8,778 nt of DNA from positions 1 to 8,778 of the forward strand of contig DFDT01000155.1 in assembly GCA_002368865.1 (NCBI GenBank), given 5' to 3'. The notes beneath the pieces are model-generated. The model was not told where the DNA came from. It did not search any database and worked only from the letters and a program-made list of their open reading frames with translations. This stretch comes from Lachnospiraceae bacterium UBA3821. GTDB taxonomy: Bacteria > Bacillota > Clostridia > Lachnospirales > Lachnospiraceae. Of the stretch, positions 1-6,377 are shown piece after piece. A program made the position numbers and the translations under genes. Each line of letters opens with the position of its first letter. The first letter of the stretch is position 1.

Positions 1-270
1 CGCTCTATGGCTGCGGTGAGAAAAGCTCACGAAGAGCTGATTGACGGGAGTTTTGAAGAGATTCTGAATGAGCATGAGCAGATTTATGCCTTTATCCGCA
101 GGGGAAGTTCCCGCGAGGCAATTGTTCTGACCAACTTTTCCCGGGAGGAGGCAGAATACGACGCATCCATCCTTGAGGGAGCGGAGCTCGTGATCTCTTC
201 CGCAGAGGGAGGCGGCGTGCCGGGCACCCTGGCCCCCCTGGAATCAGCTGTGTATGAGCGCAGAAAATGA
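1..270 (+). CDS. GH13 alpha-glucosidase-type enzyme, C-terminal end (partial)
   Basis: Reading frame 1 is open from the first base and stops at TGA 268-270, so only the last 89 residues are present and the true start lies upstream of the window. The visible part has the pattern of the C-terminal beta-sandwich of GH13 alpha-glucosidases (oligo-1,6-glucosidase or trehalose-6-phosphate hydrolase type). It begins with the helix motif 'VRKAHEELIDGSFEEI', then 'HEQIYAFIRR', then the strand 'AIVLTNFSREEA', and ends with 'LAPLESAVYERRK', equivalent to the usual 'L.PYEA.VY' ending. Such enzymes hydrolyse alpha-1,6 or alpha-1,4 glucosidic bonds of short oligosaccharides in the cytoplasm. The catalytic barrel is outside the window, so substrate class cannot be decided. 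The ATG at 7 is an internal Met, not a start. A hairpin (268-276 with 294-303) overlaps the stop codon. Confidence 0.78.
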   Translation, partial: RSMAAVRKAHEELIDGSFEEILNEHEQIYAFIRRGSSREAIVLTNFSREEAEYDASILEGAELVISSAEGGGVPGTLAPLESAVYERRK

Positions 271-329
271 TCCTGAATTGAACCCGGAATAAATCAGGAA
301 TCATCTGTGGACCCTGTGCATATAAAAAA

Positions 330-397
330 GCCTCGCTGTCATTTTGACTCCGACCAGGAAATGGAACGGGAATCGGCAGCGGGGCTTATTCTTTTTT
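330..397 (+). terminator. Possible terminator of the GH13 gene
   Basis: GCCTCGCTG (330-338) can pair with CAGCGGGGC (377-385), nine pairs with one G-T. It is followed by a T-rich tract, TTATTCTTTTTT (386-397). The 38-nt loop is long for an intrinsic terminator, so this is a moderate call. It lies about 60 nt after the GH13 stop codon. Confidence 0.4.
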
Positions 398-468
398 ATT
401 CTTCATCGCGCAATACCCGTGACTTCAGCCGTAGGATACGCGCGCAAGACCCGCGAGCGAGTCTTGAA
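397..468 (-). repeat. Modular structured intergenic repeat, copy A (two stem-loops)
   Basis: This is the fullest copy of a repeat also found at 7229-7286, 7533-7573 and 8218-8293. Read on the minus strand it has two hairpins. The first is CAAGACTCG-CTCG-CGGGTCTTG (466 down to 445), a nine-pair stem with one G-U. The second is built from GCGCGTATCC and GGGTATTGCGC. A conserved tail GATGAAGAATAAA follows. On the plus strand the wobble pairs become A-C mismatches, which suggests the minus strand is the structured RNA. It starts 24 nt after the stop codon of the minus-strand membrane protein gene, so it would be part of its 3' untranslated region. No U-tract follows the stems, so it is not an ordinary terminator. 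Confidence 0.7.
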
Positions 469-491
469 CAGTCGGGCGGTTCTGCAGGGAC

Positions 492-1301
492 TTACTTTTT
501 GCTGCTGCCGTCCCGAAGCCACCTCATGCGCTTCGCGGTATACTTTTCTATGTCCTTCCAAAGGCTGTGAAGCTGCTTTTTATGTGAGCAGAGTTTTTCC
601 GTGCAGTTGCTGCATTTAAGATACAGATTGGTCTTTTCGGAGAATCGTTCAGGGTGCAGGTAGAAGGTGATCTCCCATCGCAGCAAAAGGATGACGGACA
701 TTGCCAGGAGGCTCCAGGTGTATGGTTTTCTTACAAAAAATACAGGGGTGAAGATCATGGCATAGTCCCAGTTGTAGATGCGGCATGTGGTGCAGCACTT
801 GCTCTTAAAAAACCAGCTCTGGAAGGGGCAGAAAAACAGGATGCAGATCATGTCGCACACGGAATAGGCGCAGCTGATCAGGATCATGATGCCGTCATCA
901 AAGATGCCGGACAGGTACAGGGCTCCGAAGACTGCATTGAAGCAGATCCAGATCAGGGCAACCAGCATGGTGGCGTTATTGTCATGGATCACGATGTCCG
1001 TCTCACCGGAGCGTATATAGTTGCGGGCAAATTGTTTCTGGCTGCCGGGACTTTCCAGACGGGAAGGAAAAAAACGCAGGATCATTTCCACGGCAAAAAC
1101 CAGCCACAGGATTGCCAGAACGGCAGGCTTCTTTTCCAGAATATCCGTGACCCTGCCGCCGGATGCAATTCTGCTGCGGATGTAAAGGACCAGAACTGCC
1201 AGCAGGAGTGCCGAGCGGTAGACCAGACGGAAGTAATGGAATGTGCTGACGGCTGTGAGCCGGACTCGTTTTTTGCCTGTTCCTGCAGTCTTTTTTTCCA
1301 T
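492..1301 (-). CDS. Conserved polytopic membrane protein with paired Cys motifs
   Basis: I do not recognise the family. The 269-residue product has about five or six hydrophobic segments: roughly residues 28-45, 58-78, 110-133, 137-160, 178-190 and 195-214. A basic N-terminus (KK..KKR.R) precedes them. Cysteines cluster: C144, C149, C153 and C158 in the fourth segment, a CCxxC at 169-173 just after it, and CxxC at 230-233 plus C238 and H240 in the hydrophilic C-terminal tail. The last two groups could bind a metal or form disulfides, but neither matches a ferredoxin pattern. The ATG at 1301 has AGGAGG (1306-1311) four bases upstream, so the start is well supported. The gene points toward the GH13 gene and away from the lipoprotein gene. 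Overlapping open frames on both strands are shadows. Function unknown; envelope or metal-related roles are only guesses. Confidence 0.82.
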   Translation of the reverse strand: MEKKTAGTGKKRVRLTAVSTFHYFRLVYRSALLLAVLVLYIRSRIASGGRVTDILEKKPAVLAILWLVFAVEMILRFFPSRLESPGSQKQFARNYIRSGETDIVIHDNNATMLVALIWICFNAVFGALYLSGIFDDGIMILISCAYSVCDMICILFFCPFQSWFFKSKCCTTCRIYNWDYAMIFTPVFFVRKPYTWSLLAMSVILLLRWEITFYLHPERFSEKTNLYLKCSNCTEKLCSHKKQLHSLWKDIEKYTAKRMRWLRDGSSKK

Positions 1302-1416
1302 ATATCCTCCTCTTCATCCGTCTTCAGCGGCCGGCTTTTGCCACTGACATCGGGATGAGCGCTTTCATCGGCTGGCAGCATAAGATCTTTTTCTTTCGGA
1401 TTGAACTCTCCTTTCC

Positions 1417-1422
1417 ATTATA
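1417..1422 (-). promoter_or_regulatory. Possible -10 box for the membrane protein gene
   Basis: The minus strand reads an exact TATAAT here, about 115 nt upstream of the start codon at 1301. No good -35 box is visible at the expected distance (positions near 1440-1445 read TCCTGC on the minus strand), so the call is weak. If real, the transcript has a leader of about 110 nt. Confidence 0.3.
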
Positions 1423-1528
1423 CAGCATATGAGGATCTGGCAGGAATGATTTCGGGAATTACAGTCAAGTTTAAAGTCATTACGCTTTATCATCTTTCTT
1501 CATCCTTTCCGACCATGCCGCTCACCAG

Positions 1529-1609
1529 GGTGTCAACACATGCTCCGCATGTGTATGAGGTGTTTTCGCGCAGGCGAAAACGGTGAAGAACCACAGGATG
1601 TCTGACACC
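1529..1609. repeat. Multi-stem inverted-repeat element (three-stem fold)
   Basis: An outer pair, GGTGTCA (1529-1535) with TGACACC (1603-1609), encloses two perfect hairpins. The first is ACACATGC-TCC-GCATGTGT (1536-1554), the second GTTTTCGC-GCAG-GCGAAAAC (1562-1581). The first hairpin begins directly after the outer stem, giving a three-way-junction shape. The element lies between two divergent genes and upstream of the mapped lipoprotein promoter, so it is not in that leader. No open frame with a ribosome binding site covers it. It could be a small structured RNA, a miniature repeat or a DNA-level cruciform; sequence alone does not decide. Confidence 0.6.
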
Positions 1610-1663
1610 GCCCCGCGGCAAAAACATATTGATTGACAGGCTTTAAGGCAAATGCTTATTGAG

Positions 1664-1692
1664 TTGCCTGAATGCCGGACAGTACATATAAT
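1664..1692 (+). promoter_or_regulatory. Sigma-A-like promoter of the lipoprotein gene
   Basis: TTGCCT (1664-1669) and TATAAT (1687-1692) are separated by 17 bp, an ideal vegetative promoter. Transcription would start near 1699, leaving a leader of about 170 nt before the start codon at 1872. AGGCAA (1646-1651) and TTGCCT (1664-1669) form an inverted repeat overlapping the -35 box, which might be an operator. A TTGACA also occurs at 1633-1638, but its matching -10 is poor. Confidence 0.55.
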
Positions 1693-1871
1693 AAATGAAG
1701 CATGAATAAACAGCGAGCAAGCGGCCGCAAAGACGGATATGCATGGAAAATATTCTGCATGGAAATAATCGCTAAAAATACTATTACATGGTTCTTCCCG
1801 CGTGTTTGTATTCTGAGTGTATAGACATGTCGGGAAAAATGAAAAGACGATTTTTGAAAGGAGACAGGAGA

Positions 1872-3146
1872 ATGAAATATTGGAAAAGAACAGCAGCGTG
1901 GTTCATGGTCTTATGTCTTGTACTTGCTTCATCTGCCTGCGGTAAGTCCTCATCCAAATCGGAAGCAGATACAAATGCGGAAGCGGATGCGGCGGAACCG
2001 TCAGCAGAAACGCCGATGACAGAAGCAGCGGTGCCGACCGCGGCAGCGGCAGAAACCACTCCGGCCGAAACCGCGAAGACCGGAACGGCGGCAGTGACAG
2101 CCGGAACGGAAGCGGCAGCAGAGACCGCGGAAACCGGAGCGGCGGCAGAAACCGCGGGAACAGAAGCGGCAGCGGCGACAGCTGCCGGCACTGCGGCCGG
2201 GGCAGCTGCTGCAGAGGAGACCGCGGATCCGGAAAAGATCGACTACTCCAATGAAGAAAACTGGGCATATTTCGGGATCGGCGAGGACAAGGAAGCAGAT
2301 TTGTTCCTTGTCTGCCCGACAGTGGACATGAGGGACGAGTATAATATGTCCATGGATGACGAGGAAACGAAAGGAAGCTTTTCCGGTGCTCTCAATATGG
2401 AGCGTGGCATCTATGAAGACAGCACGAGAATGTTTGCGCCCTATTACAGGCAGTCGTCTATGAAGATCTATGACCTGACTGTTGAGGAGAGGGAACCCTA
2501 TCTGGAATTGGGCTACAGAGATGTGTCTGATGCATTTGCCTGGTATCTGGAGAATGAAAATGAAGGCAGACCGATTATCCTGGCAGGTTTCTCGCAGGGA
2601 GCGGATATGTGCTACCGCCTGATGCAGGAGTACTTCGGCGATGAAGAATTATCCGATCAGCTTGTAGCCGTGTATGCAATCGGATGGCCGTGCACACAGG
2701 AGATGGTGGAAAAATACCCTCAGATCGTCCCTGCGCAATCTGAGGATGATTTCGGAACAGTTGTCAGCTTTGAGTGCGAGGCACCTGAGCTTGAAGAAAC
2801 CTTCATCGTCCCGGCAGGGACAAAGTCCTACTCCATTAACCCCCTGAACTGGAAAACAGATGGAACAATTGCCGACAAGTCGGAAAACATCGGCGCCTGC
2901 TTCACCAGCTACAGCGGCGAGATCAAAAGAGAAGAAGTGAACCTGTGCGGATGCTATATCGAAGATGGACGTGGGGCTTTGAAGGTTACGGACGTGACCC
3001 CGGCCGAGTTCCCTCCTATCCTGTCCATTCTGCCGGAGGGATCTTATCATCTCTATGATTACCAGTTCTTCTTTAGAAATCTGCAGGAGAACGTAGCTGT
3101 ACGACTTAAAAAATATCTGGAAAGCCGGATGAAATCCGCGGCATAA
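1872..3146 (+). CDS. DUF3089 alpha/beta-hydrolase lipoprotein
   Basis: The predicted product has 424 residues. Residues 1-23 form a lipoprotein signal peptide: basic MKYWKR, a hydrophobic core and SSAC with the lipidated Cys23. A low-complexity Ala/Glu/Thr linker follows (about 30-118), including two 18-residue near-copies at 70-87 and 88-105. The rest matches the DUF3089 family, an alpha/beta hydrolase fold: 'ADLFLVCPT', a nucleophile elbow GFSQG with Ser241, 'SINPLNW' (321-327) and 'YHLYDYQFFF' (392-401) with the probable catalytic His393. The protein would be anchored outside the cytoplasmic membrane and probably cleaves an ester or related bond; its substrate is unknown. ATG 1872 is chosen because AAAGGAG (1857-1863) lies eight bases upstream and only this start leaves a signal peptide at the N-terminus; the frame stays open upstream to ATG 1788. 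It is monocistronic, with a promoter at 1664 and a terminator at 3172. Confidence 0.88.
   Translation: MKYWKRTAAWFMVLCLVLASSACGKSSSKSEADTNAEADAAEPSAETPMTEAAVPTAAAAETTPAETAKTGTAAVTAGTEAAAETAETGAAAETAGTEAAAATAAGTAAGAAAAEETADPEKIDYSNEENWAYFGIGEDKEADLFLVCPTVDMRDEYNMSMDDEETKGSFSGALNMERGIYEDSTRMFAPYYRQSSMKIYDLTVEEREPYLELGYRDVSDAFAWYLENENEGRPIILAGFSQGADMCYRLMQEYFGDEELSDQLVAVYAIGWPCTQEMVEKYPQIVPAQSEDDFGTVVSFECEAPELEETFIVPAGTKSYSINPLNWKTDGTIADKSENIGACFTSYSGEIKREEVNLCGCYIEDGRGALKVTDVTPAEFPPILSILPEGSYHLYDYQFFFRNLQENVAVRLKKYLESRMKSAA
2079..2186 (+). repeat. 54-bp in-frame tandem repeat in the lipoprotein linker
   Basis: Two consecutive 54-bp units (2079-2132 and 2133-2186) encode the similar 18-residue blocks TGTAAVTAGTEAAAETAE and TGAAAETAGTEAAAATAA. 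The linker probably spans the cell wall, and its length may vary between strains by slippage or unequal recombination. Confidence 0.65.
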
Positions 3147-3171
3147 ATATTTCGAGGCATAAAATACCGGG

Positions 3172-3210
3172 ACGGCGGGAGTGGGATTCAGTTTCCGCTT
3201 CCGCCGTTTT
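3172..3210 (+). terminator. Intrinsic terminator of the lipoprotein gene
   Basis: A stem of up to 15 pairs runs from ACGGCGG (3172-3178) to CCGCCGT (3201-3207), with inner pairs AGTGG/CCGCT and a five-base loop. It ends in TTTT (3207-3210). It lies 26 nt after the stop codon at 3146. Confidence 0.75.
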
Positions 3211-3250
3211 GCCTGATTTCAAATCAATGACGTCAGATCGGTTCGGTCAT

Positions 3251-3324
3251 ATCGGAACTGCCGGATCAGTGGCATTAAATCGGAACAACCGGATTAATAC
3301 TGTAGATTAGTGCCATCGGAACAA
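3251..3324 (+). repeat. Operator-like direct repeats upstream of the acetyltransferase
   Basis: ATCGGAACTGCCGGAT (3251-3266) and ATCGGAACAACCGGAT (3279-3294) differ at two bases and start 28 bp apart. A shorter third copy, ATCGGAACAA, sits at 3315-3324. Each full unit is a weak inverted repeat (ATCGG...CCGGAT). They lie 57-130 bp upstream of the start codon at 3381, where a regulator could bind. No clear promoter was found here. Confidence 0.4.
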
Positions 3325-3380
3325 TGTGGTCCAAACGGGAATCAGCTGTCTCAATCCCGTGGACATAAGGGGAGTATATA

Positions 3381-3974
3381 ATGACTGAAAAAGAGAAAAT
3401 GCTGAAGGGGATTCTGTACGACGCAAATTACGATACGCTTCTGATTGAAGAACGGCGGAAGGCAAAAGCTCTGTGTCATGAATTCAACAGCCTGAGCCCT
3501 CTGGATGAAGAGAGCCACCGGAAAATCATGAAGCGGCTGCTGGGTAAAACAGGAGAAAACTGCTTTATTACAGCCCCCTTCTGGTGTGACTACGGCTATA
3601 ATATTGAAATCGGAGACAACTTTTTTACAAACCATAACACTGTCATCCTGGACTGCGCGAAGACCGTTTTCGGGGATAATGTTTTTATAGGACCCGGCTG
3701 CGGTTTTTACACGGCAGGACACCCGGTGGATTTCGAGAGACGCAATCAGGGCCTTGAGTACGCCTGGCCGATCACGGTCGGAAACAATGTCTGGATCGGA
3801 GGCGGTGTTCATGTGATGCCGGGAGTCAACATTGGAAACAATGTGGTGATCGGCGGAGGCAGTGTGGTGACTAAAGATATTCCCGATGATTCGGTGGCTG
3901 CGGGAAATCCATGCAGGGTCATCCGCAAAATCACGGAAGAAGACAGAAAAAGAGTATTCATACATAAACCCTGA
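3381..3974 (+). CDS. Maltose/galactoside O-acetyltransferase-type hexapeptide protein
   Basis: The 197-residue protein has the length and layout of the maltose/galactoside O-acetyltransferase group. The N-terminal helical cap includes 'MLKGILYDANYDTLLIEER' (7-25). A left-handed beta-helix with hexapeptide repeats follows from about 60 to 180 ('IEIGDN', 'VFGDNVFIGP', 'ITVGNNVWIGGGV', 'NIGNNVVIGGGSVVTKDI'). The catalytic His is His114 in 'TAGHP', and 'AAGNPCRVIRKI' (173-184) is the usual end of the helix. Family members form trimers and move acetyl from acetyl-CoA to a sugar hydroxyl in the cytoplasm. The natural acceptor here is unknown; maltose is only the name-giving substrate. AAGGGGAG (3367-3374) lies six bases before the ATG. 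A terminator-like fold follows at 4004-4062, so it is probably transcribed alone. Confidence 0.92.
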   Translation: MTEKEKMLKGILYDANYDTLLIEERRKAKALCHEFNSLSPLDEESHRKIMKRLLGKTGENCFITAPFWCDYGYNIEIGDNFFTNHNTVILDCAKTVFGDNVFIGPGCGFYTAGHPVDFERRNQGLEYAWPITVGNNVWIGGGVHVMPGVNIGNNVVIGGGSVVTKDIPDDSVAAGNPCRVIRKITEEDRKRVFIHKP

Positions 3975-4003
3975 TTCGCGTAAATAAAAACCATGATTCG
4001 CGG

Positions 4004-4062
4004 AAAAGGGAAATGACAGCTGCCTGAGATTATGGGCTGTCACAAAGCCGGCTGCCCTTTTT
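4004..4062 (+). terminator. Terminator-like nested hairpin after the acetyltransferase
   Basis: AAAAGGG (4004-4010) pairs with CCCTTTT (4055-4061), and inside it TGACAGC (4014-4020) pairs with GCTGTCA (4036-4042). A five-T run ends the structure (4058-4062). The fold is loose, so termination may be partial. Confidence 0.5.
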
Positions 4063-4114
4063 ACGTGACCGGGAAAACTGCGCAATCAGCCCCGGACCGA
4101 GCAGGAAATACAAA

Positions 4115-4705
4115 ATGACAGAAAAAGAATGGGATAAACTTCTGAAGATCAGAACGACAGGGAGAGATGATTCGCGCTCGGACCAATATCGGTATCCCTA
4201 TGAGCCGACACCATATTGTGTGCTTGAGAGACTCGCGTCATCCGGTTATGTTTCAAAAAGAAATACACTGCTGGACTATGGCTGCGGGAAAGGCAGGGTC
4301 GGATTCTTTCTTTCCTGGCAGACCAGGTGCAGGAGCATCGGAATTGAATACGATGAAAGAATCTTCGTCGGATTGACCGAAAACCTGACACGGGCGGTTT
4401 CGGGCAGTCTCGTCCGGGCCTGCTGCTGTAGCGCGGAAACCTTTACTGTCCCCGCGGAGGCTGACCGCTTTTATTTTTTTAATCCTTTCTCCGTTGAAAT
4501 CCTTCAAAAAGCAATGGGAAAGATCCTGCAGTCCCGGTATGAATCTCCGAGAGAAATCCTTTTATTTTTTTACTACCCCTCCGACGAATACCTTGCATGG
4601 CTTATGACGGTGGATGAATTGACATTTGTAGATGAAGTCGACTGCCGGGATCTATTTGAGGGAGAGGAAGAAAGGGAACGGATTATGATTTTCGAGATGT
4701 TCTGA
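4115..4705 (+). CDS. Class I SAM-dependent methyltransferase
   Basis: The 196-residue product has a Rossmann-type SAM-binding core. Motif I is 'LLDYGCGKGRVGFFLS' (52-67), with the glycine-rich GCGKG loop that holds SAM. The acidic ribose-binding residue after strand 2 is Glu78 in 'GIEYD'. 'FYFFNPFS' (119-126) is at the motif IV position; its Asn-Pro-Phe suggests a substrate with a nucleophilic nitrogen or oxygen, but the acceptor cannot be named. Protein, rRNA and small-molecule methylation are all possible. The weak ribosome binding site AGGAAA (4103-4108) lies six bases upstream. It starts with MTEKE like the acetyltransferase before it, but the two proteins are otherwise unrelated. There are 140 bases between the two genes, including a terminator-like fold, so co-transcription is uncertain. 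Confidence 0.85.
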   Translation: MTEKEWDKLLKIRTTGRDDSRSDQYRYPYEPTPYCVLERLASSGYVSKRNTLLDYGCGKGRVGFFLSWQTRCRSIGIEYDERIFVGLTENLTRAVSGSLVRACCCSAETFTVPAEADRFYFFNPFSVEILQKAMGKILQSRYESPREILLFFYYPSDEYLAWLMTVDELTFVDEVDCRDLFEGEEERERIMIFEMF

Positions 4706-4731
4706 CATATACATGAGCAATGCCGCCTGTT

Positions 4732-4790
4732 CTTTGAGAGATGTTCCGGCATATGCCGGGGCAGTGGAAACCTGAACTTTGAGAGATGTT
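4732..4790 (+). repeat. 14-bp direct repeats around a perfect palindrome
   Basis: CTTTGAGAGATGTT occurs exactly at 4732-4745 and 4777-4790, 45 bp apart. The first copy abuts the 14-bp palindrome CCGGCATATGCCGG (4746-4759). An eight-pair inverted repeat, ATGCATCA (4809-4816) with TGATGCAT (4834-4841), follows. The region separates the methyltransferase and kptA genes and may hold the kptA regulatory sites or the end of the methyltransferase transcript. No T-tract directly follows these stems. Confidence 0.45.
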
Positions 4791-4902
4791 ATGATACCTG
4801 ACTGAGTGATGCATCATGGCTGTCTTCTTGTTCTGATGCATGCGGGTTCAGAGGATTTATTTTATTTTGCATAAATAGTATTTACAGTGACGGAGAAAAA
4901 TA

Positions 4903-5466
4903 ATGGCAGGAAAAAGAAATGTGATTCTGGGAAAATTTATCTCAAAAATACTCCGCCATCAGCCGGGACTCATCGGGATTTCCCTTGATGAACACGGATG
5001 GGCTGATGTGCAGGATTTGATTGCGGGTGTCAGGGCTGCCGGACATCCAGACTTTGATATGGCTGTGCTCGAGGAGATTGTTGAGACCAACAATAAAAAG
5101 CGCTACTCATTCAGCGATGACAAGAGGCTGATTCGGGCAAATCAGGGACATTCCATCCCTGTAGATGTCGAACTGCCTGTCACATCGCCTCCGGCCACTC
5201 TATGGCATGGCACTGCAGAACGCTTTGTTCCGTCGATTATGAAGCAGGGAATCCGGAGTATGAGCCGGCTTTACGTTCATCTCTCTCCCGATATGGAAAC
5301 TGCACGAATTGTCGGGCGCCGCCACGGAAAGCCTGCATTGCTGCGCATTGATTCAGGGCAGATGGAAGCCGATGGCGCTGTCTTCTATCTCTCTGTCAAT
5401 GGGGTATGGCTCACCAGAGAAGTCCCCGTGAAATACATCACTATTGAAAAACGGCCGGAGCCGTAA
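4903..5466 (+). CDS. kptA: RNA 2'-phosphotransferase KptA/Tpt1
   Basis: The 187-residue protein matches the Tpt1/KptA family in length and motifs. The N-terminal winged-helix part has 'LGKFISKILRHQPGLIGISLDEHGW', holding the catalytic Arg18 and His19, and 'IRANQGHS' (77-84) holds Arg78. The C-terminal NAD-binding part has 'LWHGT' (100-104), 'LYVHLSPD' (123-130), 'VGRRHGKP' (137-144) with the fourth catalytic Arg, and 'FYLSVNGVWLT' (161-171). The Arg-His-Arg-Arg set of the family is therefore complete. Tpt1 enzymes transfer an internal RNA 2'-phosphate to NAD+, giving ADP-ribose-1'',2''-cyclic phosphate and nicotinamide. In yeast this finishes tRNA splicing; the bacterial role is unclear, and family members can also ADP-ribosylate RNA or DNA ends. 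GGAGA (4892-4896) is six bases before the ATG. Its last codons form the first unit of the hairpin array at 5451. Confidence 0.95.
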   Translation: MAGKRNVILGKFISKILRHQPGLIGISLDEHGWADVQDLIAGVRAAGHPDFDMAVLEEIVETNNKKRYSFSDDKRLIRANQGHSIPVDVELPVTSPPATLWHGTAERFVPSIMKQGIRSMSRLYVHLSPDMETARIVGRRHGKPALLRIDSGQMEADGAVFYLSVNGVWLTREVPVKYITIEKRPEP

Positions 5467-5526
5467 AAGCAGCCGGAACCGTAAAAAACGGCCGGAACCG
5501 TAAAAACAGCCGAAGCTGTAAAAAAG
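5451..5526 (-). repeat. Array of four small UNCG-loop hairpins with U-tracts
   Basis: Four tandem units of 18-20 bp occur: 5452-5469, 5470-5488, 5489-5506 and 5507-5526. Each reads roughly (C)RGCCGGARCCGTAAAAA on the plus strand. The minus strand reads hairpins closed by UNCG tetraloops followed by T-runs, for example ACAGC-TTCG-GCTGT-TTTT and ACGGC-TCCG-GCCGT. Units 1 and 4 differ by a compensated pair (ACGGC/GCCGT versus ACAGC/GCTGT). Unit 1 includes the kptA stop codon (5464-5466). As minus-strand terminators they would stop antisense transcripts entering kptA. The closest minus-strand gene (6378-7136) already ends in its own terminator, which makes the array curious. Confidence 0.6.
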
Positions 5527-5622
5527 TTTTGTTTCCGGCCTGCCGGGTGATCGGTGATCCCTGCGGGACAAGTTGAAGCGAACAGCGGCATGCGGTATTT
5601 GGGAAGAAAGGGAACTGACGAC

Positions 5623-6285
5623 ATGGCTTATACAACTAATACCTATGGGAATCCTGATGCAGATATTTTTTTGATTCAGACCGCCGACGATCATGACATG
5701 GAGATGATCGAGAAGGAGATCTCCTATATTCGGGAGTACACGGGAAACCGGGAGTTCTGCCTCATAACAGTAAAAGTTGACGACTGGAACAAAGATCTCT
5801 CGCCCTGGCCTGCGCCGGCTGTTTTCGGAGATGAAGATTTCGGCGAAGGAGCTCCCGTGACATTGGACTTCCTGCTGAAAAATGTCCTTCTTCCGGATGA
5901 TCGGGAAACTGGCGGGAGACGCAGGGTTTATTTGGGAGGTTATTCGCTTGCGGGGCTCTTCGCTCTTTGGGCAGGCTGCCAGACGGATTCTTTCACCGGT
6001 ATTGCCGCTGCATCTCCGTCTATTTGGTTTCCGGGCTTTGCGGAGTATCTGAGCAATAACGCGCTGCGGACAAATGCTGTCTATCTCAGCCTTGGAGACC
6101 GGGAAGAAAAGACGCGTCATCCCCTGATGTCACAGGTTGGAAATGTGATTCGCAGCAGTTACGATTATTTAAAAGGCAGCGGAGTAGACTGTGTTCTCGA
6201 ATGGAACAAAGGGAACCATTTTAAAAATCCTGATATGCGCACCGCAAAAGCTTTTGCCTGGTTAATAAACAGGGACAAAGAGTGA
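5623..6285 (+). CDS. Putative alpha/beta-hydrolase esterase
   Basis: The predicted product has 220 residues. It shows a serine hydrolase pattern: nucleophile elbow GYSLAG (106-111) with Ser108, then 'IAAASPSIWFPGF' (127-139), typical of esterase D and enterochelin-esterase-like proteins, the probable acid Asp159 in 'LSLGDREEK', and His199 in 'KGNHF'. There is no signal peptide, so it acts in the cytoplasm. Substrate unknown; small carboxyl esters or thioesters are likely for this fold. The frame is open upstream to GTG 5554 and ATG 5590, but ATG 5623 is preferred because AAAGGGA (5607-5613) lies about nine bases before it and the family core begins soon after. The gap to kptA is 156 bases with no clear promoter, so the two may share a transcript. 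The stop codon is part of the downstream terminator stem. Confidence 0.82.
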   Translation: MAYTTNTYGNPDADIFLIQTADDHDMEMIEKEISYIREYTGNREFCLITVKVDDWNKDLSPWPAPAVFGDEDFGEGAPVTLDFLLKNVLLPDDRETGGRRRVYLGGYSLAGLFALWAGCQTDSFTGIAAASPSIWFPGFAEYLSNNALRTNAVYLSLGDREEKTRHPLMSQVGNVIRSSYDYLKGSGVDCVLEWNKGNHFKNPDMRTAKAFAWLINRDKE

Positions 6286-6316
6286 AAAATCGCGCCGATG
6301 CGCCGATTTTTCACTC
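6280..6316. terminator. Bidirectional terminator between convergent genes
   Basis: GAGTGAAAAATCG (6280-6292) pairs perfectly with CGATTTTTCACTC (6304-6316), 13 pairs around an 11-base loop. The A/T-rich arms allow it to work in both directions. It overlaps the esterase stop codon (6283-6285) and lies 62 bases after the 3' end of the minus-strand membrane gene, so it probably ends both transcripts. Confidence 0.75.
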
Positions 6317-6377
6317 AGGTTGTTTGTGCCGGCTTTTCCGCCGGCAGCATCTACGTGTTACGGGCAGCCTGTTGCTA

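Noticed and set aside
654..1358. Long plus-strand open frame of 234 codons
   Set aside because: It is fully antisense to the membrane protein gene (492-1301), has no ribosome binding site, and its translation is a low-quality, Gln/Asp-rich mirror of a hydrophobic protein.
1003..1381. Two further minus-strand frames overlapping the start of the membrane gene
   Set aside because: They run in other frames through the same DNA; the frame starting at 1301 has the best-placed AGGAGG and gives clear membrane segments.
1788..1871. Longer start for the lipoprotein
   Set aside because: The extra 28 residues would bury the signal peptide; the ribosome binding site fits ATG 1872.
3351..4085. 244-codon minus-strand frame
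   Set aside because: Antisense to the acetyltransferase, whose family match is unambiguous; no recognisable motif.
5353..6120. 255-codon minus-strand frame with FYGSG repeats
   Set aside because: Antisense to kptA and the esterase; the apparent peptide repeats come from the DNA hairpin array at 5451-5526.
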